Below, piece after piece: positions 1 through 6,042 of a DNA stretch of 6,042 nt. Origin of the DNA: Bacteroidales bacterium (GTDB lineage: Bacteria; Bacteroidota; Bacteroidia; Bacteroidales; JAADJA01); NCBI GenBank assembly GCA_021106665.1, contig JAIOTR010000164.1, forward strand, positions 1 through 6,042, in the 5' to 3' direction. Each line of letters opens with the position of its first letter. The first letter of the stretch is position 1. A program made the position numbers and the translations under genes. The notes beneath the pieces are model-generated. The model made no database searches. It was not told the DNA's origin and was given only the letters and a program-made list of their open reading frames with translations.

Positions 1-498
1 AATTTTACAGCAGATACAACGGTCATAGTTGAAGGAGATACTGTTCATTTTACTGATCTATCGGAAAATAATCCTACCGGTTGGGAATGGGGATTTGAGG
101 GTGGTACTCCTGAAACCTCTACTGAACAAAATCCAACAATTAAGTATGAAGTTCCAGGAGATTATGATGTTAATCTTATTGTGGTCAATGCTTATGGTTC
201 GGATACAATATTAAAAGATGATTTTATCCATGTTGATTCACTCACAACCAATGTTGGTACTTATAATTCTACCGATATTATCATATATCCTGTTCCGGCA
301 AAGGACAAACTTTTTATCTCCTACAATGACAACATTCAATCGGTGCATATTTTTAACAATTCTGGACGGGTATTAAAAAAGCAGAAATGTAATAGCAAAC
401 AGATAGAACTCAAAATTGCTAATCTTCCTGATGGTATTTATTTCATCCGGTTACAAACCGGTAATGAAATTACGATAAAGAAAATTATTAAACTTTAA
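1..498 (+). CDS. C-terminal part of a PKD-domain protein with a type IX secretion sorting domain (5' end outside window)
   Basis: The frame is open from the first base and ends at TAA 496-498, giving the last 165 residues of a larger protein. Residues 1 to about 80 form a PKD-like beta-sandwich domain: the W-x-W-x-F-x-GG-x-P core is at 28-37, followed by QNP and the closing G-x-Y-x-V-x-L strand. Residues 95-165 match the T9SS type A (Por) C-terminal sorting domain: a Y-P-V-P opening, an I-x-N-x-x-G-R-V turn, an L-P-D-G-I-Y-F-I-R motif and a basic tail ending KKIIKL. In known T9SS cargo this domain directs passage across the outer membrane and is then removed, so the product is probably secreted or surface-attached. 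The catalytic or binding part lies outside the window, so the specific function is unknown. A GTG at 181 lies inside the PKD domain and is not a real start. Confidence 0.9.
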   Translation, partial: NFTADTTVIVEGDTVHFTDLSENNPTGWEWGFEGGTPETSTEQNPTIKYEVPGDYDVNLIVVNAYGSDTILKDDFIHVDSLTTNVGTYNSTDIIIYPVPAKDKLFISYNDNIQSVHIFNNSGRVLKKQKCNSKQIELKIANLPDGIYFIRLQTGNEITIKKIIKL

Positions 499-506
499 AT
501 AATGAA

Positions 507-655
507 CGTCATTGCGAGCAAGAGCAAGGGTTTAGGCGTAAGAGCGTCCGAAGGACTCTTTTGGAGAAGCAATCTGCAAATTAAAAATAGTGCCTAAACT
601 AAAACAGATTGCTTCACTCCCTTACACAAGTCCAACCCTCCAGTTCGCAATGACG
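507..655. repeat. Imperfect palindromic intergenic repeat, MITE-like, about 149 bp
   Basis: The ends are a perfect 11-bp inverted repeat: CGTCATTGCGA at 507-517 and its complement at 645-655. Further nested pairings follow inward: 527-532 with 634-639, 553-557 with 629-633, and a strong inner stem 566-576 (GAAGCAATCTG) with 605-615, extended by 563-565 with 618-620. The inner loop is about 28 nt. The whole element can fold into one long interrupted hairpin on either strand. The terminal and inner motifs resemble a palindromic repeat scattered through intergenic regions of many bacterial genomes, which I recall from general experience and cannot verify here. No target-site duplication or coding capacity is visible. 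It fills most of the 207-bp gap between the T9SS cargo gene and the response regulator, and as RNA could also help end transcription of the upstream gene. Confidence 0.75.
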
Positions 656-705
656 GTATGCAAGGTTTGGATTTTGGAATTTGTAGTATTGAGATTTAAA
701 CCATT

Positions 706-1494
706 ATGTTTACCTTTATGAAAAAATATAAAAGCCAGATGCTCCGAACCATCATTATCGATGACGAAGCCCATATGCGTCAAACATTAGAGAAACTGGT
801 CAAACAGTTTTGCCCTAATATTAAACTTGTGGCCACAGCTGATGGGGTGAAAACTGGTGTAGAAGCAATAAAAAAATATAATCCCGACCTGATATTACTG
901 GATATTAAAATGAATGATGGAACCGGATTTGATCTGCTCAAGCAACTCGAACCGGTTGATTTTAAGGTCATCTTTATTACTGCCTATAATCAGTATGCTA
1001 TTAAAGCCTTTAAATTCAGTGCACTTGATTATCTCCTCAAACCTGTCGATCCGGATGAACTTGCTGAAGCTGTAAATAGAGCAGAACAACTGGTGTTAAA
1101 AGAACTGCATAAACAACTTGGTGTGCTTGCGAATAATATGCAAACTGAAAACAGTTCTTTAAAAAAAATTATCCTCAAAACCTTTGATAATATTCACCTT
1201 GTTAAAATTCAGGATATTATTTATTGTAAATCTGAAGGAAGTTATACGGTCATCTATATATCAGGTGGAAAAAAGATAATGGTTTCCAATACATTAAAAG
1301 ATTACGATGAGATACTGAGTGAATATGGATTTTTCAGGTCGCATAAATCTTACCTGATCAATCTTATTCATATCGATAGGTTTGAAAAAGCTGATGGTGG
1401 GACAATTGTCCTTAATAATGAAATAAAATTGCCTGTAGCTTCTCGTAAGAAAGATCAGTTGCTAGAGATGTTTGAAAGAATATCCGAGAATTAA
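706..1494 (+). CDS. LytTR-family response regulator (receiver plus LytTR DNA-binding domain)
   Basis: This is a cytoplasmic two-component transcription regulator of 262 residues. The receiver domain spans about residues 13-130. It has the acidic pair D19-D20, phospho-acceptor D66 in a LLLD context, T92 in the F-I-T-A-Y switch strand and K112 in the L-L-K-P-V motif. The LytTR domain follows at about 153-258, with the typical F-x-R-x-H-K-S-Y-L-I-N segment at 209-219 and the L-P-V-A-S-R segment at 242-247. No key residue is missing. Start choice is uncertain: ATG codons at 706, 718 and 739 are in frame and none has a clear Shine-Dalgarno site. The start at 739 gives MLRTIIIDDE, the usual beginning of this family, so the first 11 residues may not be translated. 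It lies 74 bp upstream of two LytS-type kinases on the same strand, the usual partners of LytTR regulators, so phosphorylation by one or both is expected (inference). Confidence 0.95.
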   Translation: MFTFMKKYKSQMLRTIIIDDEAHMRQTLEKLVKQFCPNIKLVATADGVKTGVEAIKKYNPDLILLDIKMNDGTGFDLLKQLEPVDFKVIFITAYNQYAIKAFKFSALDYLLKPVDPDELAEAVNRAEQLVLKELHKQLGVLANNMQTENSSLKKIILKTFDNIHLVKIQDIIYCKSEGSYTVIYISGGKKIMVSNTLKDYDEILSEYGFFRSHKSYLINLIHIDRFEKADGGTIVLNNEIKLPVASRKKDQLLEMFERISEN

Positions 1495-1536
1495 ATTGTA
1501 TTACTTTAATGTATCTTAAAACAGAAAATACTAAAT

Positions 1537-1563
1537 AGGAGGATACTTAATTAACACGGAAGA
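1537..1563 (+). promoter_or_regulatory. Leader and ribosome-binding region of the first kinase
   Basis: A perfect AGGAGG lies at 1537-1542, but 26 nt before the ATG at 1569, too far for normal use. A closer purine-rich GGAAGA at 1558-1563 sits 5 nt before the ATG and is the better candidate site. The start at 1569 is well fixed: an in-frame TAA at 1548-1550 excludes earlier starts, no in-frame ATG, GTG or TTG occurs between it and 1569, and a signal peptide follows at once. Confidence 0.45.
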
Positions 1564-1568
1564 AAATA

Positions 1569-3638
1569 ATGGTTCACAGATTCTTAGTTGCAGCACTGTT
1601 AGTTTTCACAACTCACTATGGCATTTCTCAAAAATTCGTAAACCTCAAAACCTATAATGTCGATAGCCTTCTTCTAATTTTGCCGGGTCAACAAGCGGAA
1701 GAGAGAGTGAATTCATTAAACAATCTGGCAGTTTCCCTTTCATTTGTAGATTATCAACAAAGCAAGCAATATGCTGATGATGCAATGCACCTGGCAAATG
1801 AACTTAAATATGATGAAGGAGTTGCAGCCGCATATCGGAATAATGGACACATACATTTCTCCCAGGGTAATTACCCATCAGCACTAAACAATTATCATGA
1901 AGCGCTGATCCTTTATGAAAAATTGGACAAAAAACATACTGCTGCCTGGGTATGCTATGACATTGCCAAGACACATTATTGTGCCAGAAATTTTGAAAAA
2001 ACGGTTGAATACGGTAATACGGCATTAGAGATATTCCATGAACCCGTGGAAAGAAATTTAACTGTTGGAACTGTGAAGGATACGATCAGAATAATTGAAG
2101 GACTAGCCCTTGCTTATGGAAATCTTGGTATGTTTAATAAATCGATAGAGCTTTATCAACAAGCACTTGAGATTGGTCAGCTAAATAATTTTGGCATTAC
2201 CGAAATGTTGATAATGACTTTAAAGATTGGTACTGATTTTCTGTTACTGGGTGAAACCGATAGTGCAAAGGTATATTTTGGTAAAGCACTGGCATATCCT
2301 GATTTAAATCCAAGTATACAAGCGCTTAAATATCGCCCTTTAGCAGGATTAGCTAATTTCTATTTTATGGCTGGAGAGGTTGATTCAGCTAAGTACTATA
2401 AACAAATAGCTTTTAACTGGTATAATGATCAAGGCTATTTGTTTTGGGCTCTAAAAGTATCAAACGAACTTGGATTCATCTATTATAAAAATTCTGAATT
2501 GAAGATGGCAGAGAATTGTTTTCAGGAATCTGAAAAGATATTTAATGAGATGGTAGCATTGAATTCCTGGTACAGGTATGACTCACTTAAATATATAGTG
2601 AATTTTGGTATTGAACTATTTTTTCCACATCCCCGCAGACAATTAAATGAGATGATGTGGACACAAGCGAAATCATTGTACTATAATTTATATCAAATCA
2701 ATGAACTAATAGAAAACACACCTAAAGCACTAAAATATCATCTAGCTTTCTTTGATGCAGTGGATACACTAAATAGACTTCAACGAAACCGTGAAATAAT
2801 TGAATTACAAACCAAATATGAGACTGAAAGAAAGGAGGAACAAATAGTATCCCTTTCACAAGAGAATGCTTTTCAGGAGTTAAAATTAAAACAGTCGGGG
2901 TATTTTTTATTCGGTTTAGGAAGCCTGGTAGTATTGATAATTATTCTGGCAATCGTCTTAATTCGCCAGAACAAACTTCGTGAGCAGCAAAAGAACCTGC
3001 TTCTTCAACAAAAGCTTTATCGCTCCCAAATGAATCCCCATTTTATTTTTAACTCACTGGCCAGCATTCAAAATACTATCATCAATGAAGAGCCCATAAA
3101 AGCAAGTAAATACCTTTCAAGATTCTCGAAGTTAGTGCGTAATATCCTGGATAGTTCCGTAGAAGAATTTATCACTTTAGAAGAGGAGATCACAACTGTT
3201 GAAAACTATCTTGAGTTGCAGAGGATCAGGTTTCCTGAAAAGTTTGACTATTCCATAAAGCTGGATGAAGCCATTGATCCGGAGAGTATTCGCATTCCGC
3301 CTATGCTGGCACAACCCTTTATCGAAAATGCCATTGAACATGGTATTAAACATAAAGATTCAAGAGGAAATATTCAGGTTCGTTTCAATTTGGATAAAAA
3401 CCATATCGTGCTTGAAGTGAAGGATGACGGTGTCGGTAGGGTCAGGGCACAGGAAATTCTGAATGAGCAAAATAAAAATCACAGATCAATGGCAACTGAT
3501 ATTACACGGGAGCGCCTTACAGTATTAAATAAAAAGCTAAAGCAAAAAATATCACTGATCATCTCCGATCTGAAAGATGATAAAGATGAGCCTATTGGGA
3601 CAAAAGTAGTAATTAATATTCCCTATAAACAATCGTAA
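1569..3638 (+). CDS. TPR-sensor LytS-type histidine kinase, first of a tandem pair
   Basis: This is a 689-residue inner-membrane sensor kinase. Residues 1-21 are a signal peptide (basic start, hydrophobic core, likely cut near ISQ-K). Residues about 40-400 are helical tetratricopeptide-type repeats; the clearest are about 84-119, 124-157 and 174-205. A charged, probably coiled-coil stretch (about 400-442) leads into one membrane helix (about 445-465), followed by the basic RQNKLR, which places the TPR region in the periplasm and the kinase in the cytoplasm. The His_kinase domain has phospho-acceptor H491 in the M-N-P-H-F motif. The HATPase domain has N587 in the E-N-A-I-E-H-G N box, D-D-G-V-G at 619-623 and a G-T pair at 677-678, so the enzyme appears intact. 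The ligand is unknown. It probably phosphorylates the LytTR regulator encoded just upstream, and it overlaps the next kinase gene by one base. Confidence 0.95.
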   Translation: MVHRFLVAALLVFTTHYGISQKFVNLKTYNVDSLLLILPGQQAEERVNSLNNLAVSLSFVDYQQSKQYADDAMHLANELKYDEGVAAAYRNNGHIHFSQGNYPSALNNYHEALILYEKLDKKHTAAWVCYDIAKTHYCARNFEKTVEYGNTALEIFHEPVERNLTVGTVKDTIRIIEGLALAYGNLGMFNKSIELYQQALEIGQLNNFGITEMLIMTLKIGTDFLLLGETDSAKVYFGKALAYPDLNPSIQALKYRPLAGLANFYFMAGEVDSAKYYKQIAFNWYNDQGYLFWALKVSNELGFIYYKNSELKMAENCFQESEKIFNEMVALNSWYRYDSLKYIVNFGIELFFPHPRRQLNEMMWTQAKSLYYNLYQINELIENTPKALKYHLAFFDAVDTLNRLQRNREIIELQTKYETERKEEQIVSLSQENAFQELKLKQSGYFLFGLGSLVVLIIILAIVLIRQNKLREQQKNLLLQQKLYRSQMNPHFIFNSLASIQNTIINEEPIKASKYLSRFSKLVRNILDSSVEEFITLEEEITTVENYLELQRIRFPEKFDYSIKLDEAIDPESIRIPPMLAQPFIENAIEHGIKHKDSRGNIQVRFNLDKNHIVLEVKDDGVGRVRAQEILNEQNKNHRSMATDITRERLTVLNKKLKQKISLIISDLKDDKDEPIGTKVVINIPYKQS
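1639..1773 (+). repeat. Near-identical block shared with the second kinase, copy 1 (codes mature N-terminus)
   Basis: Compared with 3708-3842, bases 1639-1669 are identical (31 bp) and bases 1714-1773 match at 59 of 60 positions (only 1739 differs). The stretch between them is less similar. The block encodes the conserved start of the mature sensor, about residues 24-68. It is a product of the tandem duplication, not a mobile element. Confidence 0.85.
3030..3074 (+). repeat. Identical 45-bp block at the phospho-acceptor motif, copy 1
   Basis: All 45 bases equal 5099-5143 in the second kinase, including every synonymous position. The block covers the M-N-P-H-F-I-F-N-S-L segment around H491. 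Protein constraint alone does not demand identity at silent sites, so recent duplication or gene conversion is likely. Confidence 0.85.
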
Positions 3639-3640
3639 TG
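3636..3640 (+). promoter_or_regulatory. TAATG stop-start overlap coupling the two kinases
   Basis: The TAA stop of the first kinase (3636-3638) shares its last A with the ATG of the second (3638-3640). No Shine-Dalgarno-like sequence precedes this ATG, so translation of the second kinase probably depends on ribosomes finishing the first. This supports a single transcript and balanced amounts of the two proteins. Confidence 0.8.
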
Positions 3641-5704
3641 AAGCATTCATCCATTATACTTCTAGTAACTGTAATATTTTTTTGCCAAGGCTTCGCCCAA
3701 AAGTTCATAAACCTCAAAACCTATAATGTCGATAGCCTGCTTCTAGTTCTACTAGGTCAACAAGCAGAAGAGCGGATCAATACATTAAACAATCTGGCAG
3801 TTTCCCTATCATTTGTAGATTATCAACAAAGCAAGCAATATGTCGATGAAGCAATGAATCTTTCGAAAGAATTGTATTATGAAGAGGGAATTGCAGCAGC
3901 ATTTCGGAACTACGGACAAATATATGTGTATCAGGGTAATTATCCACAAGCATTAAATAATTACTTTGAAGCGCTGGCACTTTATCAAAAATTAGATGAA
4001 ACACACACTGCTGGTTGGATATGTTATGAGATTGCCAAAACCCATTATTTCGCCAGTAATTATGAAAAAACAATTGAATATGCCTATATGGCATTGGATA
4101 TTTTCAGGAAACGTACAGATGAGGGTACTACGGTTGGTAATGCAAGAGATACTATAACTATATATGGAGGCCTTGTTGAAACTTATAGCTGGATGGGAAT
4201 GTACGATAAAGCGCTGGAGTTAAATTTAAAAACCCATGCTCTTTCAAAAAGAAATAACTTCCCAAATATCGAATTGATGTTAACTGCCTGGTCTGTAGGT
4301 TTTAGTTATTCAGATGTAGATGAACCTGACAGCGCAAAAGTTTATTTTTTTAAAGCATTGGCCTATCCTGATGAAAGCCTAAATATGAAGACACTAAAAT
4401 ATCGTAATACAATCTCATTGGGATGGCTTTATTATTCGGAAGGAAAAATTGATTCAGCACTTTATTATCTGCAAAATGCTTATGAGTTTTATGAAAAAAG
4501 AGGATTTTTATATTGGGCATTGAGTACATCCTGGGGCCTGGGATATATTTATTATAGAAATAATCAATTAACTGTGGCTAAAAAGTATTTACAGAAATCT
4601 GAACATATCTTTAATGAGATGTTAACAAAAGAATCATGGTACAGATATGACTCATTGAAACATATTGCTAACTATGGCCTTGAATTATATTTCCCAATAC
4701 CTCCTGTAAAACTAAAAGAAATGATGTGGGGTGACGGTAGATCAATGTACAAACTATTATACCTTCTCAATACCAAACAAAATAAGACTGCTGAGGCTCT
4801 CAAATATCATATTGCATATTCAAAAGCGAAAGACACCTTGTATAAATTGCAGAGAGAACGTGAAACAGTGGAAATCCAAACAAGATATGAATCCGACAGA
4901 AAAGATCAGCAGATTGATTATTTATCAAAGGAAAACGAATTCAAAGACACCCAGCTAAATCAATCCAGGATCATTTTAGTTGGCCTTGTTGGGCTGGTTA
5001 TATTAATTGTTATACTGGCAATTGTCTTAATTCGCCAGAATAAACTCCGCAATCAACAACAAAATTTGATTTTGCAGCAAAAGCTTTTCCGCTCACAGAT
5101 GAATCCCCATTTTATTTTTAACTCACTGGCCAGCATTCAAAATTCCATTATCAATGAAGAACCTATAACAGCCAGCAAATATCTTTCACGCTTCTCGAGG
5201 CTTGTGAGGAATATCCTGGATAGTTCCATAGAAGAATTTATCACTTTGGAAGAAGAGATCGCAACCATTGAAAATTATCTTGAACTGCAAAGGATCAGGT
5301 TTCCTGAAAAATTTGACTATGATCTTGAAATAGATCAGCAGCTAGATCCCGAAAGTATTCATATTCCACCCATGCTGGCTCAACCCTTTATAGAAAATGC
5401 CATTGAACATGGAATCAAGCATAGGAAAACCAAAGGTCATATTAAAGTAAGGTTTGCCCAGAAAGATAGTATAGTTCGATTTGAATTGGAAGATGATGGT
5501 GTTGGAAGGGTAGAGGCGAAGAGGATTATGCGTGAGCAGGATAAGGATCATCGTTCTTTGTCAACTAATATTACTCAAGAGCGCATTCATGTTTTGAACA
5601 AAAAGTTTAAAAATCAGATCAGTCTTAACATTACTGATTTAAAAGACGATATAGGAAATCCGACTGGGACAATGGTTACTTTTGATATACCTTTACAAAG
5701 TTAA
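3638..5704 (+). CDS. TPR-sensor LytS-type histidine kinase, second of a tandem pair
   Basis: This 688-residue paralogue of the preceding kinase aligns with it without gaps from the start through the catalytic motifs. Residues 1-21 are a signal peptide with a different sequence from that of its twin (likely cut near FAQ-K). TPR-type helical repeats fill about 40-400, a charged linker follows, and the membrane helix is about 445-465. Phospho-acceptor H491, N-box N587, the D-D-G-V-G motif at 619-623 and the G-T pair at 677-678 are all present, so the kinase should be active. By hand count the catalytic segment 461-560 is about 90% identical to the twin, while sensor residues 161-250 are only about 39% identical. 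This suggests a different signal or binding partner but the same output regulator (inference). Its stop codon overlaps that of the convergent gene on the other strand. Confidence 0.95.
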   Translation: MKHSSIILLVTVIFFCQGFAQKFINLKTYNVDSLLLVLLGQQAEERINTLNNLAVSLSFVDYQQSKQYVDEAMNLSKELYYEEGIAAAFRNYGQIYVYQGNYPQALNNYFEALALYQKLDETHTAGWICYEIAKTHYFASNYEKTIEYAYMALDIFRKRTDEGTTVGNARDTITIYGGLVETYSWMGMYDKALELNLKTHALSKRNNFPNIELMLTAWSVGFSYSDVDEPDSAKVYFFKALAYPDESLNMKTLKYRNTISLGWLYYSEGKIDSALYYLQNAYEFYEKRGFLYWALSTSWGLGYIYYRNNQLTVAKKYLQKSEHIFNEMLTKESWYRYDSLKHIANYGLELYFPIPPVKLKEMMWGDGRSMYKLLYLLNTKQNKTAEALKYHIAYSKAKDTLYKLQRERETVEIQTRYESDRKDQQIDYLSKENEFKDTQLNQSRIILVGLVGLVILIVILAIVLIRQNKLRNQQQNLILQQKLFRSQMNPHFIFNSLASIQNSIINEEPITASKYLSRFSRLVRNILDSSIEEFITLEEEIATIENYLELQRIRFPEKFDYDLEIDQQLDPESIHIPPMLAQPFIENAIEHGIKHRKTKGHIKVRFAQKDSIVRFELEDDGVGRVEAKRIMREQDKDHRSLSTNITQERIHVLNKKFKNQISLNITDLKDDIGNPTGTMVTFDIPLQS
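3708..3842 (+). repeat. Near-identical block shared with the first kinase, copy 2
   Basis: This is the counterpart of 1639-1773 at a constant offset of 2069 bases. Bases 3708-3738 are identical to the first copy and 3783-3842 differ only at 3808. The signal-peptide codons just upstream are not similar, so the boundary of the conserved block lies close to the predicted cleavage site. Confidence 0.85.
5099..5143 (+). repeat. Identical 45-bp block at the phospho-acceptor motif, copy 2
   Basis: This is the counterpart of 3030-3074 at the same 2069-base offset, identical at every position, with similarity continuing at a lower level on both sides through the kinase domain. Confidence 0.85.
5701..5704. 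other. Overlapping convergent stop codons (TTAA)
   Basis: The plus-strand kinase stops at TAA 5702-5704. The minus-strand regulator stops at TAA read from 5703 down to 5701. The palindrome TTAA therefore serves both genes, which leaves no intergenic space and no room for a terminator between them. Transcripts from the two sides must run into each other's coding sequence or end inside it. Confidence 0.9.
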
Positions 5705-6042
5705 TCAGGTACAATAAACCGAAAACCCTCCCCATGAATATTAATGATCTCAATGGAAGGATCGTCTTTAAGGTATTTCCTGAGTTTGGTAACAAATACA
5801 TCCATGCTGCGTTTGGTGAAATAGGTTTCTTGTCCCCAGATGGATTCCAGGGCAAGGGCACGGGAAAGAATGTTATTCTTATGTTGGCACAACAACTTTA
5901 AAAGCTCTGCTTCTTTGGGTGAGAGTTTAACGGAATCATTATCGAAAAATACTGTTCTGATAGGATATTCAAACCTGTATTTCCCAATCTGGAAATGCTC
6001 TTCAACTATTTCTTCTTGTTTACCCGTACTTCTGTTTAGAAT
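5701..6042 (-). CDS. C-terminal part of an OmpR/PhoB-type response regulator, RprY-like (5' end outside window)
   Basis: On the minus strand the frame is open from the window edge (6042) to TAA at 5703-5701, giving the last 113 residues. Residues about 17-111 form a winged-helix Trans_reg_C domain. L-S-P-K-E-A-E-L-L at 40-48 starts the first helix, IWG is at 68-70, the recognition helix is near 76-91 (R-S-M-D-V-F-V-T-K-L-R-K-Y-L), and the wing hairpin ends in H-G-E-G-F-R-F at 103-109. This wording is characteristic of Bacteroidota RprY-like regulators, but a gene symbol is not assigned from a partial sequence. A receiver domain with its phospho-acceptor aspartate is expected beyond the window edge. 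Any start inside the window, such as near 5895, would cut off the beginning of the DNA-binding domain. It is convergent with the kinase pair, so it is probably transcribed separately and has its own partner kinase elsewhere. Confidence 0.9.
   Translation of the reverse strand: MLNRSTGKQEEIVEEHFQIGKYRFEYPIRTVFFDNDSVKLSPKEAELLKLLCQHKNNILSRALALESIWGQETYFTKRSMDVFVTKLRKYLKDDPSIEIINIHGEGFRFIVPD

Noticed and set aside
29..214. Plus-strand 61-codon open frame near the left edge
   Set aside because: It overlaps the PKD-domain frame, which is open from base 1 and gives a convincing domain; the overlapping product has no recognisable features.
507..655. CRISPR array or structured non-coding RNA gene
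   Set aside because: There are no regularly spaced direct repeats, only one inverted-repeat element, and no known RNA family is recognisable.
780..1089. Minus-strand open frames opposite the response regulator
   Set aside because: They are antisense shadows of a clearly conserved receiver domain and have no plausible start signals or protein motifs.
1495..1568. Separate promoter between the response regulator and the first kinase
   Set aside because: No good match to the Bacteroidota TTG / TAnnTTTG promoter pattern is visible, so independent transcription of the kinases cannot be supported.
1804..4094. Minus-strand open frames at 1804-2025 and 3777-4094 with similar products
   Set aside because: Their resemblance to each other simply reflects the duplicated kinase N-termini on the plus strand; the products are rich in His, Cys and Gln with no domain.
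4731..4958. Plus-strand 75-codon frame inside the second kinase
   Set aside because: It lies wholly within the conserved kinase frame and its product has no recognisable features.
5342..5551. Minus-strand frame opposite the HATPase domain of the second kinase
   Set aside because: It is antisense to the N box and the D-D-G-V-G motif of a well-supported gene.
706..5704. A wholly new class of biological system
   Set aside because: All domains belong to known LytS/LytTR two-component families; only the paired-kinase arrangement and mosaic identity are noteworthy.
5676..5861. Second minus-strand frame overlapping the OmpR-type regulator
   Set aside because: The frame ending at 5701 encodes a full winged-helix motif; this shifted frame does not and would run into the kinase gene.

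Overview
The window looks like chromosomal DNA of a member of the Bacteroidota. The evidence is a PKD-domain protein ending in a type IX secretion (Por) C-terminal sorting domain, low-GC coding sequence with weak or absent Shine-Dalgarno sites, TPR-containing LytS-type histidine kinases paired with a LytTR response regulator, and an OmpR-family regulator with the wording typical of Bacteroidota RprY-like proteins. I cannot name a genus.

Layout. 1-498 (+) is the 3' end of a secreted or surface protein gene (PKD domain plus T9SS sorting domain). 499-705 is intergenic and is mostly filled by a 149-bp imperfect palindrome (507-655) that looks like a dispersed MITE-like repeat. 706-1494 (+) encodes a LytTR-family response regulator. 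After a 74-bp gap come two tandem paralogous sensor histidine kinases, 1569-3638 and 3638-5704 (+). Each has a signal peptide, a periplasmic TPR sensor, one membrane helix, a His_kinase domain and an HATPase domain. Their reading frames overlap by one base (TAATG). 5701-6042 (-) is the 3' part of an OmpR/PhoB-type response regulator. It converges on the second kinase so tightly that the two TAA stop codons share the palindrome TTAA.

How the genes work together (inference). The regulator and the two kinases form a likely three-gene signalling operon in which two kinases with similar catalytic cores (about 90% identical over residues 461-560) but divergent TPR sensors (about 39% identical over residues 161-250) may feed one LytTR transcription factor. 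The paralogues align without gaps over nearly their whole length. Long stretches of near-perfect nucleotide identity sit beside strongly diverged stretches, which suggests a tandem duplication followed by sensor divergence, with gene conversion or strong constraint at the ends. The upstream T9SS cargo gene and the downstream convergent regulator have no demonstrable link to this module.

Nothing in the window is clearly a new defence, mobile or RNA-based system. The points most worth checking are the two-kinase/one-regulator arrangement, the mosaic identity of the kinases, and the palindromic repeat.
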